DNA of 64,000 nt from Podarcis raffonei (GCF_027172205.1 NC_070614.1:32726001-32790000); one strand, 5' to 3'; positions 44,006 through 55,235 are shown, counted from the stretch's first letter. Numbers and translations are program-made. Notes: generated by a model from the sequence alone, not told the origin.

Positions 44006-47000
44006 ATTCCATGCTGAGGCTTCCACTGCCTTTCCCCTCCTTCTCGTTCCTGCAGGGTGCAGATTACCAGTTGCCTTCTGCCCACTCAGCCAGTGTGACT
44101 CTCTCTTCCCCATCCTCCTCCCCCTCTTCCTGTGATGGAGCGGACACCCTGGCTTTCAACGGGGAGCTGGATCTGCAACGCTACTCCAACGGGCCAGGGG
44201 GACCTGGGGGCGAAGCCCGCCCTTACCCATGCCCCATCTGTGGCAAGCGGTTCCGCTTCAACAGCATCCTGGCCCTGCACACGCGCATCCACACCAGCTC
44301 CTCCCCTCTCACCTGCCCCTACTGTGGCCACCGGGCAGGGCAGCGTGCCAGCCTGCGCCTCCACTTGCGCTCCCACTGCCCCGAGGCCCGCGCCCGCCTC
44401 AGCCACCAGAGCCGCCTGCTGCTTGAGCTGGAGGAGCGGGCGCTTTTGCGGGGTCAAGAGGAGGAGAAGGAGGAGGAGGAAGAGGAAGAGGAGGATGAAG
44501 AGGAAGAGGAAGACGAAGAAGAACAAGCTGCCCCTGCTCCGCCTCCACCCCTGCCCACCTTCCGCTGCCCTTTCTGCAAGGGCAAGTTCCGTACCGCCGG
44601 CGAGCGGGACCGCCACCTCCGCATCCTCCACCAGCCCTACAAATGTGGACAGTGCTCCTTTGCCGCCGCCCAGGAGGTGGAACTCCAGTGGCACAACCAG
44701 CAAGCCCATGGGCTCCCGGCCGCCCGGCTGCCCACCCCTCCTGCCCCTGTCCCCGCCGCAGCCGCCCCGCCTGCCCCTCCAGCCTCTGCCCCTGCCGCTC
44801 CCTCAGCCGCTGCACCCACTGAGTTCCGCTGCCAGGTTTGCGGCCAGGCCTTCACCCAGTCCTGGTTCCTCAAGGGTCACATGCGGAAGCACAAAGACTC
44901 CTTTGACCACAAGTGCCAGGTGTGTGGGCGTGGCTTCAAGGAGCCGTGGTTCCTCAAGAACCACATGAAGGTTCATCTCAGCAAGCTAGGCCTCCAGAGC
45001 GAACAAAGAGGGCCTGGCCCAGGCCGGTCCGCCCAAAGCTTACTCGTCGGCTGCGAGGCCCTCTACCCTTCCCTCCTCTCCCCTCGGCCCACGGATAAGG
45101 CCAGCACGGGCAATTTCTTGGGCTATGGCGATGCCAGCTGCGCCGAGCGGCTGCAGGCCACAGCTCGGGCGGTGGAGAGTGGCCAGCAGTGGAGGGAGCG
45201 CTCTTACGCAGGAGGTTCCAAGCTAGTGAGAGAGGACCCAGGAGGGAGCCACCGCTGCCCAGATTGCTCCCGGACCTTCGGCACATTCCAACAGATGGCC
45301 TTGCACCGACAGAGCCACCTGTCTCGAGAGAGGGAGTGGAGCAAGGGGCAGTCGCTGGGCTCTCACCTTCTCGCAGGACACTGGCTCCCCACAAATGTCA
45401 GAGCCTCCACAGCAGCCAACACCAGTCCGTCTCTGCTGACCCAGGAGGAAAAGGGCAAGTATGGACAAGCAGAGCATAGCTGCTTTGGGATTTGGGGGTG
45501 GCTGTTTTATGTGGGGGCTACCAAAGAGGGTCTCACATATCACAAAGCAATCTCAGATTCTAAATCAACCCGTGCTTTTGAGCTGCTTCCTCTAGCAAAA
45601 TAAAAAAATTAGGATGTGGGTGGGTTACATTCCATAGCTAGGCTGGTTTTAGCTGAAAACTGCATTTCCCCCTTTGTTTTACAAAAGGATATGTGTGAGG
45701 GGTGGAAGGATATGTCCAGTTGATGGATATGAATAAAGGTCAGGAATAAACTAATAGAATTGTATCGGTAGGCCAAACCCAGCAAAGGAAGCAACATACT
45801 GGATGGAAAATGCTTAACAAAACTATATGTTTACAATAATGATGTTTAGCAGCGGCCTGTGTGGTGGGACATGGTTGCCACTATTGGGTAGCATCCAAGG
45901 CAGAAGCAGGGCAAGACCCATGTGCTTACTGATGTCCACCTTTCCTCCAGCCCTCTAACAGAACTGCACAGGAGGCTGATGATGCCATTGGATATCAGAG
46001 CACATCCCACCAAATAGGCTACTACTAAATTATTTAAAATATTTAAGTAACTAGCCTAAAGGGATAGCCAACAAGGAGTTGACCAGTTGCTTTTGGACAC
46101 CAGTTCCCATCAGCCCCAGCCAGCATGGCCCAGTGGTCAAGGGTGATGGGAACTGTAGTCCTTAAATATCTACAGGACAGCACTTTGGTCTAAACAACGG
46201 AATGCTTATAATATAAAATACAAAATAAATCAACTAACAAAAACCTTGTAAAGCTACCATGCCTGGAATTCTGGGAAGGGCAACAAGCCTGGCATGCAGT
46301 TATCTACAGATTTTACCTCAGAATGAGCAAGAGTTCCGTGATACCCAAACAATAGCTCTCAGTATTCAAAATATTAGTTGGTGTAACTGAAACATTTCCC
46401 CACTGCTCTGCACAGTTTTGCATGATTGTTCGGTGTCTCACCTCTGCCTCCCAGTTAAAACAAGTTTGGGCAAGGGGATGTTGGTGTCATGGGACCTTGT
46501 AGCTTTCTGCATAAGCACCCACACGCACCCACACCCAGATTCTGCATGAGGAAAATTCAAACTCTGTGTCTTGAAGGAAATAAACTGCATTGATGCAAAT
46601 AAATACTTCCCCAAGTGGTTTTACAACATTCCTTCAAAGCACATATCCGCACAACAAATGCATATCTGTTTTATACTGTTCCACTGTTCTAGAAGCCATA
46701 CTGTTTTGCTGTTCTCCCAGTAAACCTGGGGAACTGTGATAATTGTTCTGAGAACTTTTCTGGAACCTGCAACGCCTCCCTCCACAGAACAGCAGTTCCT
46801 ACCAATTCCTGATTAGAGAAAAGGGCTATTAAGCCATTTTAAGCCTATGATGTAGAAATGTCCTAATTCTCAAGTCTGCCACATTGTTTAGCTCTTTAAA
46901 AAAAACGTAAGGCATGAATCACATGCTGTGTCACCGCCATGAGGTGATTTTTACCATGTCATTTTTGTATGGTGGATGTGTTGCTTAAATATGCCCTCAG

Positions 47001-47686
47001 GTGGCGAAAGCTGGGATTTACCACACTGGTTAGAATAATTGGAAACTAGGCTTTGAGGCTATTATGTTTAGTGTATTAAATTCCATCTCTTTCCACCTGA
47101 GGGTGGATTAAAACATGTTCACCATTCCAAAAATATCATGGCCTCATTTTTTGCTTTGTATGCATTTGTGTGTGCATTTCTTCTTCCCCACAAGACCAGC
47201 ATGAACCAACACTCAGGCAGCTAACTTGGGCCTCAGTACTGACAAGTACCCAATACTTCCATCATTCTCACTTTCAGCTACCCACAAATATTACTTCCTC
47301 TGTCCTTTGGCGGAACCTTTTACAGGAAAGAGGAGGGAAGGAAGCATGGTGAGGTTGCCTAGCAACTTGGAATGGAATAACTAGCAATTGTGCTTTCCAC
47401 CCCTCGCTTCTTCATGCAAAAGTTTGAGCTAAACCATAGTTTGCAGTGATGTGAATAAGCTGAAGTGAGCCTCAGGGTCTTGTGGCTGTGCTCTCCCTCT
47501 CCTGCTCTTCCATTAGGATGAGTTTGAAAGCTTTTGCCTAACCACAGCTTGTCATCTAAACTGACAAGCTGTGGTTAATGTTGATTATGGTTTGTTTGAA
47601 GCAAGCCAATGTGAAACCATGTTGCTGACCAAATGGTTTTTATTTTAGACTTGGTGTATGAGGGTGCAGTATCAATTTTTCCAGTC

Positions 47687-47743
<57 letters not shown>

Positions 47744-50592
47744 CCACATGACTAAGGAAGAAGTACTGGAAAAGATGACAACACAGTCAGATGTTAATAT
47801 AACAAACAGAATATCTCTTTTTAAAAAATCAAACCAACCTATCAAAGTCAACTTCTGTTGTCACAAATGATTCTTCTTCTATTTCCATCTCTAAAAACAT
47901 AAAAAACACCACCATTTTTTGACACCTCACTGCACAGTGTGAGTGATGTTTGTGAACAGTGGCAAATTTTTTTTTTATTCTAAAGCATTCCATGATTCCA
48001 TGTAATCTTTACCCAAGGCAGCCAATCTTCTGTCATTGGTTTTTATTTTCAATTCACAACTCACCCACCCCCGTTTAGAGCAGTCATCATTTTTTGCAGC
48101 TACTATGTTGGGCTACATTTTGAAACAAAGGTGACAAATTAGCTACAGATCCAGACCTAGCAATGTAGCTGTCATGGTTGTCTTCAAAGACATGGTCTAT
48201 GTTGGGGTGAAAAAGTGAGACACCTGTGGCACTTGTGGATGTGGGGTGGGGTAAAAACTATGTTTCTATAGCTCTAAAGAAGAGCAAAGCAGGCAAAGAA
48301 TCCATATGTAAAGCATATAGAGAAGGGTCAAGAAACCCTGCAGTCCCCTCATACTAAAAATCTTCCCTCCTTGCTGTGTTTTCCCCAGACATGCAAGGGC
48401 AGTCACGCCTGGACGGCTCCCGGCGGGGCACTGGGAAAGACTGTCCGTTCTGTGGGAAGTCCTTCAGATCCTCCCACCATCTAAAGGTGCACCTCCGCGT
48501 CCACACAGGTAAGGTCAAGATGCGGCAACAGTGGGGTTGGGTTTGCCTAAACCGGTGGAAATTTTCAATAAGGCTGGTACTTGCTAGGTCCCCCCCCCCC
48601 AGTTCTGTATCTTGCAGAGGCATACCACATGGGTGGAACCTGATACCATCAGAGGCAGCTCAGACCTCTGTACAGTCGTACCTTGGCTGACGAACGCCTT
48701 GCGAGTCAAACCTTTTGGCTCCCGAACGCCGCAAACCTGGAAGTGGGTGTTCCGGTTTGTGAATGTTCTTTGGAACCCGAATGGCCGATAGGGCTTCCGC
48801 AGCTTCCCATTGGCTGCAGGAACTTCCTGCAGCCAATTGGAAGCTGTGCCTTGACTTCTGAACGTTTTGGAAGTCGAATGGACTTCCTGAACGGATTCCG
48901 TTCGACTTCCGAGGTGTAACTGTACTGCCTGTTCCTTTGCTTTCACCAGACATGCAAAGCAGTGGCACAAGTGGAGACATGGAGCAGCATTCTCTGCTGA
49001 TCTCAGTTTAGGCTGCCTTTCCTTTCCGTATGGAAACTCAAAACTGGTTACAAAAAGCCAGCACAAACAAATATATATTATGTATAAAACTACCAATTAA
49101 AATGGTAAACTAGATTAGTAGTTTTTTGAGCTAACAACTTTGGGGGGCATTTATTTATTTATTATTACACTTTATATTCCACCTTTCCTTCAAGGAGCTC
49201 CAGGTAACTCACATAGTTGTCATCTCCATTTTATTCTCCCAACAACCTTGCGGGGTAGGTTAGGCTAAGAGACAGTGGCTGGTCCGTGGGAGCTTCCTTG
49301 CAGGGGATTGAAAACACTCACCACACCAGACCGACTTATTTGCAAGGATGTTTCATATTTTGTCTGTTGGTTCCTTGCGAAGCTCTCCACCTTAGAGAGG
49401 AAATGCAAAGTTGTGGTGCCACAACCCAAAGGCCCTGCTCTGCCTATTCATTGATTTAACCTCCTCAACAGGTAGAACTTGAAGTGGGGCCTTCCCCGTG
49501 TGTCTTAAACACTGGGTGAATAGTAAGATTCCAATCTGAAGATCACACTGAAGATGGTTGATGCTTTTTGCACAACTCTGCAAGGTTGCCTTAATTCCTG
49601 TTTTATAGTTTGGGGGAAATGAGAGAGAACGATTCACCCAAAGTCCCTTGGTTAGTTTGCCTCAGAGGTGGAGCTTGAACCAAGGGCTGCCAGGTCCAAA
49701 ATCAACTGTCTAGGAAACTGCATTTGTTCGCTGCCTTTCCAACTTGCCTCTACCATTTCTCCTTGCAGGCGAGCGCCCGTACAAATGCCCTCACTGTGAC
49801 TATGCTGGCACACAGTCTGGCTCTCTCAAGTACCACTTGCAGCGCCATCACCGGGAGCAGAAGAGTGCTGCGGCTGCAGCAGCTGCTGCGGCAGGAACGC
49901 TGGAACGGTGCCACATTCCCCTCGCTCCCACCACAGTCCCTGCCTTTCCCGCCACGCAGCTCGCCAAGAGCCACGGGCCCTTCCTGTCTCTCGGGAGCTT
50001 GGGTGCAGCTCGGTCCCGCCCATCCCGGCGCAAGCCGCTGCTCAACGGGAAGACCGACTTCCAGCCCCTGGACCTGTCGCTGCGCCCGGCTTTGGCGGGA
50101 GGAGCCCTCCACCGCTGCCAGTTCTGCCCCTTCGCCACCTCGGCTCCGGAGCTCATGGAGTTACATCTTCAAGTCCACCACAGCAGGAAAGCCCGAACCC
50201 GCCGCTGCTCTCACACTGCCCCTAAACCCCGGGGGGTGGCGGAGGAGGAGCTGCCCGAACCCCAGAGCCCCCAGCTGAAAGCACCCGAGTCTCCAAGTCC
50301 AAAGGGGGAGATGACCAAACCTCAGAACCTCTGGCATTCGGAAGACCAGGGAGAACTTCCCAGGCCTGAGTTGCCCCGCGGGAAGAGGACGCCCGATCGA
50401 GCAATAGTTGCCAGCCTCTCTCCTGGAGCCGCACCAGCTAACCAAGATTGGGAGAACCTGTCGCAAGACTCTGAAGAGCCAAGAGCAGAGGAGGAATTGC
50501 CTGCCCCCAAGGTCCAAAAGGGCCCACACCAGGAGACATCTAAGACAGGCCAAGGCCTCATGGAATTGCAGCTGGAGCCAGTGCAGGCCTGA
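42560..50592 (+). CDS. ZNF219: ZNF219, C2H2 zinc-finger transcription factor, 782 residues
   Basis: ZNF219 is a nuclear DNA-binding protein, known as a repressor and as a SOX9 partner in cartilage. Four coding segments join in phase: 42560-42565, 44056-45454, 48389-48508 and 49769-50592. Family signatures are [62 protein letters not shown] and [20 protein letters not shown]. Fingers start near residues 59, 87, 171, 197, 259, 287, 401, 485, 513 and 623. The one at 401 is additional to the nine I recall in human (722 residues). PLDLS at 608-612 is a CtBP-binding motif. An acidic Glu/Asp run lies near 136-160. One intron is GC-AG. ARHGEF40 lies upstream on the same strand. Confidence 0.95.
43965..44004. 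repeat. (GT)20 microsatellite
   Basis: Forty bases of perfect GT, ending 51 bases before the main ZNF219 coding exon. In the transcript it is a UG repeat close to the splice acceptor. Confidence 0.95.
44056..45454 (+). CDS. ZNF219: ZNF219 main exon (fingers 1-7)
   Basis: Acceptor CTTCTCGTTCCTGCAG. Codons 3-468 plus one base. It holds seven C2H2 units, the Glu/Asp run (44455-44528) and a Pro/Ala-rich linker. The donor is GC: GAAAAGG|GCAAGT. Only this donor leaves phase 1, which the next exon (from 48389) needs. The nearby GT (AAGGGCAA|GTATGG) would leave the wrong phase. Confidence 0.92.
45250..45321 (+). other. ZNF219: Additional C2H2 finger in ZNF219
   Basis: [20 protein letters not shown] followed by QSH fits CX2CX12HX3H, with Phe at the usual core position. 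It sits between fingers 6 and 8 of this protein. Confidence 0.75.
46085..46175. mobile_element. Palindromic hAT-type fragment
   Basis: ACCAGTTCCCATCAGCCCC and its partner GGGTGATGGGAACTGTAGTC form the usual hairpin. The terminal repeats are incomplete. Confidence 0.5.
47691..47740. repeat. (AT)n microsatellite
   Basis: About 50 bases of alternating TA in the GC-AG intron of ZNF219. Confidence 0.95.
48389..48508 (+). CDS. ZNF219: ZNF219 exon, finger 8
   Basis: Acceptor GTTTTCCCCAG; donor CACACAG|GTAAGG. It codes [20 protein letters not shown], then [20 protein letters not shown], phase 1 to 1. Confidence 0.93.
48673..48922. mobile_element. Mariner-type miniature element (family 2)
   Basis: CAGTCGTACCTTGGCTGACG at the left and CGAGGTGTAACTG at the right, with TA flanks (48671-48672 and 48923-48924). 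The interior has GCTTCCCATTGGCTGCAGG and its reverse partner. Sister to 17490-17726. Confidence 0.8.
49769..50592 (+). CDS. ZNF219: ZNF219 last coding exon (fingers 9-10, CtBP motif)
   Basis: Acceptor TTTCTCCTTGCAG; enters in phase 1 with [20 protein letters not shown]. It has a poly-Ala stretch, PLDLSLRP, finger 10 and a Pro/Glu-rich tail, ending LELQPVQA-like (LEPVQA) at TGA 50590-50592. Confidence 0.95.
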
Positions 50593-50765
50593 GTACGTCT
50601 ACTCTGCATATATAAACCAGTTTCGAGCCCGTTTAACTGTCATGGCGGCTCTCAAGCAAGGGACCCTGGGAACTGTAGCTCCTTTCTATGAAGCAGCAAT
50701 CTCTAATAAAGAATTCTCAAGCACCCTACGAATCTACGCTTCCCAGAGTTCACGGGGAGGGTCTT

Positions 50766-50978
50766 TGATAGCCCCTAGCTTAGTGGTAGAGCCCATGCTT
50801 TGCATGCATTAAGGTCCCAGGTTCAATCCCTTGTATCTCTAGCCAAAAGAGGCAGGGCCCGGAAAGGCCGCTGCCAGAGACCTTGAATGGACACGGCCAA
50901 TTAAAGCAGAAAACATGGGGCTCGATGGATCAATAAATAGTCCTGCGCAATAAAAGGCAGCTTCACAAGACAGTTGAA
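50766..50978 (+). mobile_element. tRNA-derived squamate SINE
   Basis: TAGCTTAGTGGTAGAGC (A box) and GGTTCAATCCC (B box) form the head. CGCTGCCAGAGACCTTGAAT and AAAGGCAGCTTCACAAG are body and tail. It is transcribed as part of the ZNF219 3' UTR. Confidence 0.75.
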
Positions 50979-51934
50979 CCAATTTCAGACCTGTTTACAT
51001 TTGTAGTATAGACGTGCAGAGACCAGAAGAGGCAGCTAGTAAGATGCCACTCCACAAATGACAGGGTCATGCACCCATCTGTTGAGAGGCGTCAAAATAG
51101 AAGGTAGTAGGGTTGTCTTTTTGGAAACAGGTTTCTGTGTCTTTAACAGCAGCGAGGCAGGCGGAAATTCAAGAGGTGCAGATCTTCTCTGTCATGGAGC
51201 TGTTAATGGTACAGAAGACGTGTCAGGAAAAGTGCCAACCTTCGGATGTAGAAGGGAGAAGCTGTGATAACGGCTGGGGTGTGGAATTGGTTAAGGGGCA
51301 GCGATGCTGTTAAAAGTCTTTTTTAGTCAAACAGGGTTTTGGGGTGAGGTGGCTGGAGTCCATTGGATTCCAATGCCTTGTCCTCACCTCAGTTCTGGGC
51401 TTGATGCTGCTTCCTATCGGTGCCACTGTCTGAGAAATTGGGCCCTTTCAGGACCTCATTGTTGGCACAAACATAGGGTTGATAGGCCCTGTAGGGAACA
51501 AGACACCTGTGGTGTATACCGTTTTTGTAAAAAGGGGAGCATTTCTGCGGGCACAGCTTTCCCTCTCCGTGGTGCTGCTGCTATGGCAGGAGAAGCTGGC
51601 CCTTTCAAAATCCCCCCTTTAATAACACAGGAGCCCTGTCTCCATTAGCCTGTTTACCCTGTTGAGTGCCACAGAGGCAGGGCAGGCCGCACCAGCCACT
51701 CTTGGCCTAAGGGGACTTCAAGCACCTGTGTTGGGGCCTTGTCTCCATAGCAACCAGGTGCTACAGTCTCTTGTGTGCGTAGCAAGCAAGCAAACCCAGT
51801 GCCAGTATGTTATCTCCGTAGTGACCCAGGAACAGATCCCTGTTTCTGTAGTGAACTGGCATGTCAGGGAGCTTGACAACTTCTAGAGTTTTCTATTTTT
51901 TTATTGTTTTTCTTGTAGAAAATTTGAAACTGGA

Positions 51935-51940
51935 AATAAA
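51935..51940 (+). terminator. ZNF219: ZNF219 poly(A) signal
   Basis: AATAAA, followed about 45 bases later by a GT-rich stretch (CTTGTGTGAGTTGTG) that fits the downstream element of cleavage. Confidence 0.75.
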
Positions 51941-53129
51941 AATTAAAATGAGAAACAACTAACGCTTCATTCAGTGCTTGTGTGAGTTGTGATCAGTGTT
52001 CTCAATGCAATCCCTGTCAACAGATTTAAAAGCTGCTGCTTCACATACCCTTTTTTAAAAGAAAGAAAGAAAGAAAAATCCCCTAGAACAACTGTAGTAC
52101 TGCCGTAAGCTGACTGTCCTTTAAATGGTGCAAAAATAAGTTTTACCAGTTTTTCTGTTTCTGAACATCTGAAAACTGGAAACTAATTCCTAAAATTGTG
52201 TGTTCCTGGGTTTGAGCTCAACTAAATCATATGAAAGAATCTCATGGCGCCTTGAAGACTTAACAATATTACTATAGCATAAACTTTCTTGGGTGGCTTG
52301 ATGCCTCTAAGTTTAGAGGAGGAACAGAGCCACCAAATAATACGGTAGTAGTTTCTACATCTTCAATATATTTCCAAGGTATGCAGAAGTATATTTGTAT
52401 GCATTAAAAAAAAAAATAGCCTGACAAAAGATCTGTGGTCAGTGCTTTCCAGGACCTACAGAATGAAGGTGTCACCTTAAAAACAACAACCACCAAATGC
52501 TGGAGGTGTCAGGATTTTTTTATATAAAAAAAGAAAGAATGTGGGAAGAGGATTAATCTGCTTGAATAAATGAAGATGTACAGTATTCTGGAGCAAGGGG
52601 TGAGGGTGGGGGATGCATGCAATGATTTTTTTTTAAAAAAAACTACACTGGGCTCCTTACGACCTCTTTATTGAGCATTAATTTGCTTGAACAATGTCGG
52701 TTCTTTATTTATTGAGCATCTGTTCTGATTTGTTTGCAGAGAAGTGCAAGAATAGGCATCCTCATTTGTTTGTGCTCATTTACATGCCTTCCTGTCAGTC
52801 ATTTGTCCCCATACTCACACTTTTTAGTGCACGTCACTGACAGTCTCCTAACCACATTTTGTCTGTCTCTCTCATGTATTATTATTATTGCATCAGAACT
52901 ACAGAGCACTGTAATCCATTGTAACTCTGCAAACCTAAATTTCCAGTGTGCAACTGAATCCCTTCTGCAAAAATACAATCTAGAAGTGACTGATGGCAAA
53001 GTTTTTCCTTCCTACCCTCTCCCAATGTGTTCCTTCTCTCCTAACTAAATAGCACAATCTGGAAAGGTTGAAAAACTCCTTCTAAACCTCCCTTCTGTTC
53101 TATATAGGCTGGAGTTCTATATAGTAGGA

Positions 53130-53690
53130 GTCATTTTAGGAGTTCTACTCAAACCTTTTCTATTGCATTATATCTTGTGTCTATCACAAAAACTTCTATA
53201 TTATGATAAATTTGGCATTTTTTATACATATTGGTCAATTTATTTCGTGTTAAATACCACCTGTACATCATTATAAGAGTTTTCTCTTAATGTATAACAA
53301 GCAGTAAATTCCATATGCTTTTTCCATAACTTCTCCCAAGAAGCCATTATCAATATTATGACCTAAATCTTTAGCCCACTGTATCATTCTTGCCTTAGCC
53401 AATTAATCTTTAGTATCCCATTCTCATAATATTTTATAACCTCATTTTGAAATCAGATTTTTTGTCATATAAAACCATCTAATGGTGATACTGAAACCAA
53501 CCTGATACCAGGTCTTTCTTTAATTTCTTTTTCTTAAAAAAAAAAGTTTATACCCATTTTCAGTATAACTTAATATATCTCTCTAAGTCCTCAATTCACC
53601 TTCATAATTATTACTTTTTTAGCACAAGCGTCTATGGGAGAGGGAATCAATTTGTCCAAAGATTTTATATCCTTATTCCTTTTCTGTTGA
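53130..53690 (-). mobile_element. L1 LINE remnant (end of ORF2)
   Basis: Read on the minus strand, about 53280-53220 gives a peptide like MMYRWYLT, then KLTNMYKK, which is the RWYLTP-KL--MY block near the end of L1 ORF2. The piece has several stops and frameshifts and is an old 3' fragment. Confidence 0.65.
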
Positions 53691-54299
53691 ATTCCATTGG
53701 CAAATGGAGGCCACAAGCGGATCTATGAACTTGCCTTTAAGATCTTGCCCTCCATGACTGCAGTGAGCAACTGTTCTGGCTTGCCCTCGGAAGCACATGA
53801 AAATGGTCAGCGGCCTTTCCTCCCCTCGAGGCCTGCTAACTATGATGAAGCGTGAGAGAAGATTCCTTTGAGATTTATGGAGTAAATGCCTCATAAAATA
53901 GATTATTTAAGCAGCATACAAAGCAAACAAACCAATTAAGCACACATAAAAGCCAAATACAAAACTTCCTCAACTGGCCAATGGCGATACAAGATACACA
54001 GTATGGGATTGTTGTTTTTTGTTTAGAATAATGGTGTGTCAGTATTATTTACAGCCTTGAGTAATTCAGAGGACAATGAGGATTGAAAGGTGTGCTCCTA
54101 AGTCCTAACAGCTTAGCCTTGACCATACACATGCCTACCTCAAATCAGCTATGTGGGCCTCACTGAACAAGAAAAATAGAGGACACGAAACCAAACCTTT
54201 TACTATATTGGGAATAACATGTTCAAAATGCAGAAACTGGCCGTGGACTCCATGTTTTGAGAAAAAGAAAAAGGCTAAGGTAATGCCATTTCCAAGACT

Positions 54300-54460
54300 C
54301 TCTCCAATAATTTTTATTGGTTTTACAAAACAAATCACACACTTATCACATTTAAATTTTAAAATCAAACAAGATTCTTCCGAATCTTAGGACTTCCCTC
54401 CTCCCCTCTGTGGGTCCTTTATATATCTAAAAAAACTGCATATTCTAGTTCATCTGCACT
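54300..54460 (-). mobile_element. L1-like 3' end fragment
   Basis: AATTTTTATTGGTTTTACAA, then CTTCCGAATCTTAGGACTTC and CTCCCCTCTGTGGGTCC, resemble the reverse of a reptile L1 3' UTR. It is probably related to the piece at 53130-53690. Confidence 0.45.
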
Positions 54461-54639
54461 ATAGTCCTCCAAAATAACCAAAGTCTTTGTAACATTGCAG
54501 AAGTTATTGAAAGCCTGCCAAGGAGCTCGTGATTACAGTACACTGTTCTTTTAAATACAGTCTGGGCAGGGACTAAGAGATGGGAGTTCCTAGTTCAAAA
54601 TATCCACTCAGCCTTGGACTCACTCAGTAATCTTAGGAA

Positions 54640-54790
54640 AGTCATCATAATCCCTCTGTGCCTTAACTTCTCACGTGCAAATGGGGATAATAATGTTTGC
54701 CTACCTTACAGGGTTGCTGTAAGGAGCAGTGAAACGGCGAGTGCAAAGTACATCCTTACCTTAAAAGTGCAACGGAAATGCTAAGAAATA
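54640..54790 (+). mobile_element. MIR-like SINE
   Basis: CTCACGTGCAAATGGGGATA, then CCTACCTTACAGGGTTGCTG and AAAAGTGCAACGGAAATGC, are core-SINE words. Confidence 0.55.
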
Positions 54791-54849
54791 GTGTTATAAT
54801 AAAGGAAGAAATAAACTGCGGGTATGCACTGCTTAAATGCAAAAACGAC

Positions 54850-55220
54850 AATGGAAACCCGGTGTTCAATTAATCCGTTCCCCTTCTCTGGGGGGGCTGT
54901 GTTGCGGACCAGCATCCGGGATCCCCAGCGACCCGGCTTGGGGGAGGAGGGATGCCGCTTACGTCATTGGGATTCCTGGCGCGTCACGCCGGGGGCGTGA
55001 CCGCAGGCCGTTTAAACTGCAGCGCGGCCGGGGAGCGGCCTCTTTTCGGCTAAGGCTAAAGAAGTGATTTAGAAGGGAGCCTCGGGCTTGATTCAAGCAG
55101 AGAGAAGGCGTGCGAGAGGAGGAGGTTGGGAAGCAGGATCTTGGTCCGCCCCTTCCTCTCCTTTCCCGGTTGAATTCAGGACCTTCCATGATGCACCCAT
55201 TTGGACAGAACATGTGAGGA
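54850..55220. promoter_or_regulatory. Unassigned CpG/CRE promoter-like patch
   Basis: A GC- and CpG-rich patch in AT-rich surroundings. It has TTACGTCATTGG (a CRE abutting an inverted CCAAT box, about 54959-54970), an inverted repeat GTCACGCC/GGCGTGAC with a 3-base spacer (54983-55001), and a possible donor ACAGAACAT|GTGAGG near 55213. It looks like the start of a gene whose exons I cannot see; direction unknown. Confidence 0.5.
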
Positions 55221-55235
55221 GTGTTTATAATATTC

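Larger units (their letters stand above)
45455..48388 (+). other. ZNF219: ZNF219 GC-AG intron
   Basis: It begins GCAAGT and ends TTTCCCCAG. Inside are a palindromic hAT-type fragment (46085-46175), another palindromic piece (about 46670-46860) and an (AT)n run (47691-47740). The rest shows nothing I recognise. Confidence 0.75.
50593..51960 (+). other. ZNF219: ZNF219 3' UTR
   Basis: It runs from the stop to just past AATAAA at 51935-51940. It contains a palindromic element (about 50625-50770) and a tRNA SINE (50766-50978). An earlier AATAAA at 50705-50710 lies in the palindromic element and could give a short 3' UTR. Confidence 0.7.
51961..54820. other. Intergenic DNA downstream of ZNF219
   Basis: AT-rich, with L1 pieces (53130-53690 and 54300-54460) and a MIR-like SINE (54640-54790). 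The segment 53690-53900 has a 73-codon minus-strand frame that I do not recognise and do not call. Confidence 0.5.

Noticed and set aside
44086-44709. 207-codon minus-strand open frame
   Set aside because: It is the shadow of the GC-rich ZNF219 exon and has no family resemblance or splice context.
45454-45460. Ordinary GT donor for the ZNF219 main exon (AAGGGCAA|GTATGG)
   Set aside because: It would leave phase 2, while the next exon needs phase 1; the GC donor two codon positions earlier fits.
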